A program made the position numbers and the translations under genes. A stretch of DNA of 7,285 bases from Methanobacteriota archaeon (lineage in GTDB: Archaea > Thermoplasmatota > Poseidoniia > Poseidoniales > Poseidoniaceae). Every line of letters begins with the position of its first letter. The stretch's first letter is position 1. The notes beneath the pieces were generated by a model. That model was not told where the DNA came from and searched no databases. It saw only the letters and a list, made by a program, of their open reading frames with translations. The stretch spans positions 1 to 7,285 of the forward strand of contig JABJFP010000035.1 in NCBI GenBank assembly GCA_018662715.1, in the 5' to 3' direction. Positions 4,501 to 7,285 of this stretch are shown in pieces.

Positions 4501-7285
4501 GAACCAATGGATGTGTTGATCTGAAGAGCCTCGGCTGGTGTGATGAGATTAATTTGATATCCTGGATGAGCCATCTCACCGACGTTGAAAACTTGACCAT
4601 CGATGCTAGCAAACAGTGGATTTGCTGTACGAGCAACGCCATCAGGAATCACTTCAAAGGCCTTGTTCCAACCGAACAATCCGTCATCTCGACTCGCGAC
4701 CCAGAAGCCAGTTGGGCCTACGGCAACGTTTTGTGGATTTGGCACGACGAAAGATTTCAAGAGTGAATGTGAAGCGTTTCGTGCTTCCACAACCGAGATG
4801 CTTGAGCCGCCTCGCACAATCAAATGCACACCATCTGATTCCATATCTCGTATGGGCCATGACGGCACATCTGCCCTCGAAATACCAGCAACGAATTGAT
4901 CGGTCAAACCGTTGTAATGCGTGAGCGAACCGGAGTCTGTGGCGATGTGAACGCCACCATAGTCAGCGGTCACTGAAGTAACGATGTTTGATGGTAACTG
5001 GTCAAACCGGTGCGTGGAAACCACAGTGTTCAACGAGATATTGACCACTGAAAGTCCTGGACGTTCACCTAGTCCGGCATCATGAACTGCGATCAGCCAA
5101 GTGTCTTGATTCGTCGTGGTATAGGACCCGAACGAAGCAACGGAATTGCCCAAGAGCCCATCGGATTGTTTCAGTGTAGTCGATGCGCCGGTGGTCGGAA
5201 TGTATTGCGTCATTCCCGAGAGGCTGGCCACATAGAGGGCATTGGATGCCCAATATACGTCACCGATGAATGAATCCGGAAGACCATCCTCAATCGTAAT
5301 TGGATTCTCCCAAGCGTTGGCGGTGAAATTCCACTGCCCAATTCCGCTTGTCGTAGCAATGAACAACGAATCCGAATTGAACGTGAACCCGCGAATGGCG
5401 TTTGATGGAAGTCCAGCCAACAACTTGCCCGCAGTATATTGTTGTGAGGTGAGGTCAAATGATTGCACGCCGGACGAGGTGGTTGCTGAACCCAACAATC
5501 CAATGATGAGTACCTCTGCACCAGATGAATCCACTGTCTTGGCAAGGCCTGCTTGGTTGTTATGCTGTGCCCCGGATATGGTGATTAAATCGCCGGTGAT
5601 TGTGTCGAGTTTCAAGAGACCACTGCCGGTTGTCGTGATGTACAAGTCTGTACCATTAAGCAACATGTCGGTCGTCACAGCGCCGATAGGTGTTGACCAA
5701 CCCTCCATCCATTCAATTCCACCAGATGTGTTGTATTCACCTTTCAATACACTACTTTTTGTTGCCACCCAAAGCGTGTTTCCTTCCCCTTGGATAGAGG
5801 CAATATTTCCGCTTGGTAATGATGCATATTGAATAAGCACATCAAAACCAGATGTATCGTATTTGAGAATTGAGTTGACTCCAGTTGAGCCACCTGCCCG
5901 TGCAAGATGCAATTCACCGCCCGTGTACTGGTAGCTGGTTACAGCAGTTCTCAACGGGGCATTAAGGACTTGTCCACTAAACGTAGAGTTGGTTTGGAGG
6001 TATGAAAAACTGGTTGTTGAAGTGGCTGTGAAACCAAAGAGTCCCGTGCTGATGAACAACATTCCATCCGAGTGATACAATCCGTCGCTGCTGATGACGT
6101 CAGAAGTAAGGCCGTTGGCACTTTGTGTGATGGTGCTCAGCCACTGGCCGTTTTGAGTATCGTATCTTGAAATTGGTAAATCGGCATTAAGGTTGCCTTT
6201 ACCGTTGTAACCTACGTACAAAATGTCGTTAACATCGCACGCAAGGGCGGAGACTTTGTTGTTCTCAATACCGGTCGGGAAGGAACTACCACCCCAACTC
6301 CTAACAGCCGTTAACGACGTCAAATCAAAGGCAGATAGTCCGCCATTGTTGTTCCATAACCCAGCGTAGAGATAGGTTCCACACTGAGTCATTGAAAATG
6401 GAATCCCGCGCGGGATGTTGGTTGTTCCTGTTTGATAGGAAGTCCATGTGCCATCCAACTCCAAGAAAGAGATGAAGTATTTTGGGACGAATGGATTTAG
6501 ATCAGAGATACCAACGGCAAGTATCGAGCCATCAGTCCATAGTTCGTAGATGAGGTTCCCTGTTGAACTCGGTAAACCGTTGCCAGATGTCCAAGTAGCT
6601 TCCCATTGGAACGAGGTTTCATTGAAACGCTGAACTCCATTTTCGGTAGCAAACAAGATTCTTCCGTCGTACTCAACAATTTCAGTCACGGTTGAGATGT
6701 TATTCCAGAAACCGATGCTGGTGCCGTTTGGCGCATATACTTCAACGCCAGTGTTGCCCCAACTCACCCACGAATGTCCACTTGATGAATTCAAATACGA
6801 TACAACATCAATCGGTCCGGACGAGTTAACGCTCGCATTCCATACTTGGTTGGCAAGGTCGTAGTGGACAAGACCCCCCACATCAGTACTGCTTACCTGA
6901 CCAAAATTGCCGATTGAGCTTTTCACAATCAACACGCTTGCAACAAGTGTGTCTCCGTTAATTTCTATACTTGAAACGAAACCAGTCTGATTGCCCAAAG
7001 CAGTCCCTGCATCAAGCGGAGCATTACTTGTTGAATTGATGATGTCGTACGAGAAAATGTTGTCAGAAGTATCCTTGAGATGATAGTACAACGTGTTGCC
7101 GTACATGGTTAAATCATGGGCATTGTTGACTGCCAAACTTTGTGATACTTGACCTGTTGATGTGTTGAAAAGTCTGAAAAATTGGGGTCCGGCAACCCAC
7201 AAACCTCGATTTGCGACGTCCTCGACCATGCCGGTAATTTGTATGTTTCCATTTGCGCCAAGTACGTTATCGCCCCATGTAGTGA
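1563..7285 (-). CDS. Giant propeller/Fn3 surface protein, 5'-truncated by the window
   Basis: The frame is open to the right edge (at least 1906 codons), and the residues before the ATG at 7229 (TTWGDNVLGANGNIQITG) read as propeller sequence. That ATG is therefore not the start, and the signal peptide lies outside the window. Numbering from that Met: 1-870 is a beta-propeller-like repeat region with recurring G-L-P-S-N-x-I ... L-x-I-A-T patterns resembling two-component-regulator propeller repeats. A beta-rich domain of unknown type follows at about 871-1000. Six Fn3-type domains run from about 1001 to 1708, four of them opening with D-x-P-N/F-D-x-G. One membrane helix lies at about 1732-1748, followed by the basic stretch SRSRKGR. 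The tail at 1750-1888 contains three 20-residue Pro/Gln repeats and ends LDLSFLDELL. About 29 N-x-S/T sequons lie before the helix and none after it, fitting an outside N-terminus. A role in adhesion, substrate binding or sensing is inferred; no catalytic motif is apparent. Confidence 0.85.
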   Translation of the reverse strand, partial: TTWGDNVLGANGNIQITGMVEDVANRGLWVAGPQFFRLFNTSTGQVSQSLAVNNAHDLTMYGNTLYYHLKDTSDNIFSYDIINSTSNAPLDAGTALGNQTGFVSSIEINGDTLVASVLIVKSSIGNFGQVSSTDVGGLVHYDLANQVWNASVNSSGPIDVVSYLNSSSGHSWVSWGNTGVEVYAPNGTSIGFWNNISTVTEIVEYDGRILFATENGVQRFNETSFQWEATWTSGNGLPSSTGNLIYELWTDGSILAVGISDLNPFVPKYFISFLELDGTWTSYQTGTTNIPRGIPFSMTQCGTYLYAGLWNNNGGLSAFDLTSLTAVRSWGGSSFPTGIENNKVSALACDVNDILYVGYNGKGNLNADLPISRYDTQNGQWLSTITQSANGLTSDVISSDGLYHSDGMLFISTGLFGFTATSTTSFSYLQTNSTFSGQVLNAPLRTAVTSYQYTGGELHLARAGGSTGVNSILKYDTSGFDVLIQYASLPSGNIASIQGEGNTLWVATKSSVLKGEYNTSGGIEWMEGWSTPIGAVTTDMLLNGTDLYITTTGSGLLKLDTITGDLITISGAQHNNQAGLAKTVDSSGAEVLIIGLLGSATTSSGVQSFDLTSQQYTAGKLLAGLPSNAIRGFTFNSDSLFIATTSGIGQWNFTANAWENPITIEDGLPDSFIGDVYWASNALYVASLSGMTQYIPTTGASTTLKQSDGLLGNSVASFGSYTTTNQDTWLIAVHDAGLGERPGLSVVNISLNTVVSTHRFDQLPSNIVTSVTADYGGVHIATDSGSLTHYNGLTDQFVAGISRADVPSWPIRDMESDGVHLIVRGGSSISVVEARNASHSLLKSFVVPNPQNVAVGPTGFWVASRDDGLFGWNKAFEVIPDGVARTANPLFASIDGQVFNVGEMAHPGYQINLITPAEALQINTSIGSPDGNGVLFQYMPFALSSPSSNSSVWAKTIQFNYTAEIPISNSVNLEEILQLAIDNGQIINQTRYVPLRLLSASNGSMEIRLTYDWIREDTPVVITDAYDRPNDGGGALSLEWSIVPDVDFKAYHVYVNNGPWDQLVTDISFEGRIADVSESVYTRTVAVATTANGASLVDGTEYYALVVVEYEDGRYGVPSSIAGPLVTSDEIPTPPAWATAVPSQNGEEGELSVEWARCTALDAAQTGIYILDSSSYTNGAANLVPQTTVLFSDGNTTKVTVETGKPYWLGFTCIDAGGKEDASNALIIGPVIAADGEDDGVPPAALTNVVATDTPNDSGGRITVGWDASDAEDCAFYQIFMVTDVEFSFEPTSVDEFTASEIIADCSVNSTVLSDFNGAPLIDGKEYYIGVIAFDVYLNSQRNDVKIVNATPVDNLNGEVIPPSRVTDIEVFDTPNDEGTSVDVIWSVSTSENFGYYTVWVADRPLDNVASLWDEYGTDPDTCGCVVIDEQWVDEERKSIALSANSGIYYSTDAFGETISVSGLIRPNTKLYVAVTVHNPDGDAYLTELLNPSAIPINNFQDELAPERIDNLTLQDRPFDDGSAVNLEFELSSASDIFEYHVYTAPFGFTSVGNGSNGPTTPTFITDRAPKFPLTISKIAGDFDVTPQLTVWVAVVPVDFSGNAIMSDLVTASIQSIDDGFANNGNGLPSVEGLMVSWVNGDMILVEWDQVESEFILGYQVHISQENFSEVANATLIGDEISTTSFIVSRENFPSLTNTSDWYLSVTPFDQQNVKQTVEAIQLSASQETGGPAEDKGDLSLQTLLSTRNFLAAGIVIAVLVLLLTFSRSRKGRSDISKAWDTQASTWGTDDGSQMDGLLSPETSLPPMPAGYNQPNQPLQPNYGQPQPMQPVQPQPVQPAYNPAVQQPMQPVQPQPVQPAYNPAVQQPMQPVQPQPVQPGYNPAAQQPNQVQPSAGLDLSFLDELL
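1566..1982 (-). other. Cytoplasmic tail with Pro/Gln repeats and LDLSFLDELL end
   Basis: After the membrane helix the chain continues with SDISKAWDTQASTWG (1756-1770, two Trp) and an acidic stretch (TDDGSQMDG). A Pro/Tyr/Asn/Gln region containing the three repeats follows, and the chain ends AGLDLSFLDELL. The repeats are low-complexity and probably disordered. The last ten residues look like a short amphipathic acidic helix that could dock a partner. No known kinase or receiver domain is present. Confidence 0.6.
1621..1800 (-). repeat. Three tandem 60-bp repeats encoding a Pro/Gln tail
   Basis: Three head-to-tail copies of exactly 60 bases lie at 1621-1680, 1681-1740 and 1741-1800. By hand count, copies 1 and 2 differ at 6 positions and copies 2 and 3 at 4. 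On the minus strand each encodes the 20-residue unit QPMQPVQPQPVQPAYNPAVQ; two units are identical in protein, and the one nearest the C-terminus has Gly for Ala and Ala for Val. The flanking sequence at 1801-1860 (encoding AGYNQPNQPLQPNYGQP) is a related but diverged copy, so the array probably grew by slippage or unequal recombination from such a seed. Confidence 0.92.
1983..2036 (-). other. C-terminal transmembrane anchor
   Basis: FLAAGIVIAVLVLLLTF (1732-1748) is the only strong hydrophobic helix in the visible protein. It is followed at once by SRSRKGR, a basic stop-transfer stretch placing the C-terminus in the cytoplasm. The 139 residues after it distinguish this anchor from PGF-CTERM type sorting tails, which end shortly after the helix. 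Confidence 0.85.
2106..4229 (-). other. Array of six fibronectin type III-like domains
   Basis: Approximate residue ranges are 1001-1110, 1113-1214, 1223-1335, 1343-1478, 1486-1600 and 1610-1708. Each has the Fn3 pattern of a Trp or Phe in strand B (LSLEW, LSVEW, ITVGW, VDVIW, VNLEF, ILVEW), a Tyr in strand C (AYHVYV, FYQIFM, YYTVWV, EYHVYT, GYQVHI) and an aliphatic/aromatic strand F (EYYALVVVEY, EYYIGVIAFD, LYVAVTVH). Domains 1, 3, 4 and 5 open with the linker D-x-P-N/F-D-x-G. Such arrays act as extended stalks or ligand-binding spacers on cell surfaces. Confidence 0.8.
4230..4619 (-). other. Unassigned beta-rich domain between propellers and Fn3 array
   Basis: Residues about 871-1000 follow neither the propeller nor the Fn3 pattern. 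The stretch has alternating hydrophobic strands, several N-x-S/T sequons (905, 931, 942, 970, 984) and one helical stretch, VNLEEILQLAIDNG (953-966). It ends LTYDWIREDTP just before the first Fn3 domain. A jelly-roll or carbohydrate-binding-like fold is possible, but no motif decides it. Confidence 0.4.
4620..7285 (-). other. Beta-propeller repeat region
   Basis: Residues up to about 870 (numbered from the Met at 7229) consist of repeated units of roughly 40-60 residues. Examples are LPSGNIASIQGEGNTLWVAT (471-490), the GLPSNAIRGF to LFIAT unit (606-626), the DGLPDSFIGD to LYVAS unit (649-669) and the QLPSNIVTSV to VHIAT unit (744-764). These fit the NGLPSN-x-V ... LWVGT signature of sensor-type propeller blades. 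The length suggests two or more propellers in tandem. Cys283 and Cys331 are the only cysteines. Confidence 0.7.

Noticed and set aside
5242..5832. Plus-strand open frame of 196 codons inside the propeller region
   Set aside because: It lies fully within clear propeller coding sequence on the other strand and has no promoter or domain evidence.
7227..7229. ATG as the true start of the giant gene
   Set aside because: The frame stays open to the window edge, the preceding codons read as the same kind of propeller sequence, and the residues after this Met do not form a signal peptide.

Overview
The window most resembles genomic DNA of a planktonic euryarchaeon, probably Marine Group II (Poseidoniales) or a relative. 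This is an inference from several weak signs. The starts lack clear Shine-Dalgarno sequences, and one has an AT-rich TATA-like element about 28 bases upstream. There is a FUN14-type membrane protein. One soluble protein opens with a Trp-rich N-terminal motif (DGKWMWSGTEWIPAPP) that I associate with proteins of this group. The last gene encodes a very large propeller/Fn3 surface protein with one C-terminal membrane anchor and a Pro/Gln-rich inner tail. No rRNA, tRNA, CRISPR array, transposase or integrase was seen, so the placement needs a database search.

Layout: bases 1-128 are intergenic or the edge of an unseen gene. At 129-440 (+) lies a 103-residue FUN14-family membrane protein. After a 102-base gap, 543-1484 (+) encodes a 313-residue multidomain protein. 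Its order is a Trp-rich N-terminal motif, a short Ser/Thr/Asn-rich segment and helix, a Tudor/Agenet-like barrel, a calmodulin-like EF-hand pair and a C-terminal beta-rich module. A 78-base convergent gap follows. The rest of the window (1563 to the right edge, minus strand) is one giant gene whose 5' end lies beyond base 7285. At least 1906 codons are visible. The product has a propeller-type repeat region of about 870 residues, an unassigned beta-rich domain, six Fn3-type domains, one membrane helix, a basic stop-transfer stretch, and a roughly 139-residue tail containing three 20-residue repeats.

The genes do not form an obvious pathway. The two plus-strand genes could be expressed separately, and the large surface protein is convergent to them. 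The best leads are the Tudor plus EF-hand architecture in a prokaryote-like gene, and the giant surface protein. In the latter, N-glycosylation sequons and paired cysteines are confined to the predicted outside, and the cytoplasmic tail has a recent tandem 60-bp expansion and a distinctive C-terminus.
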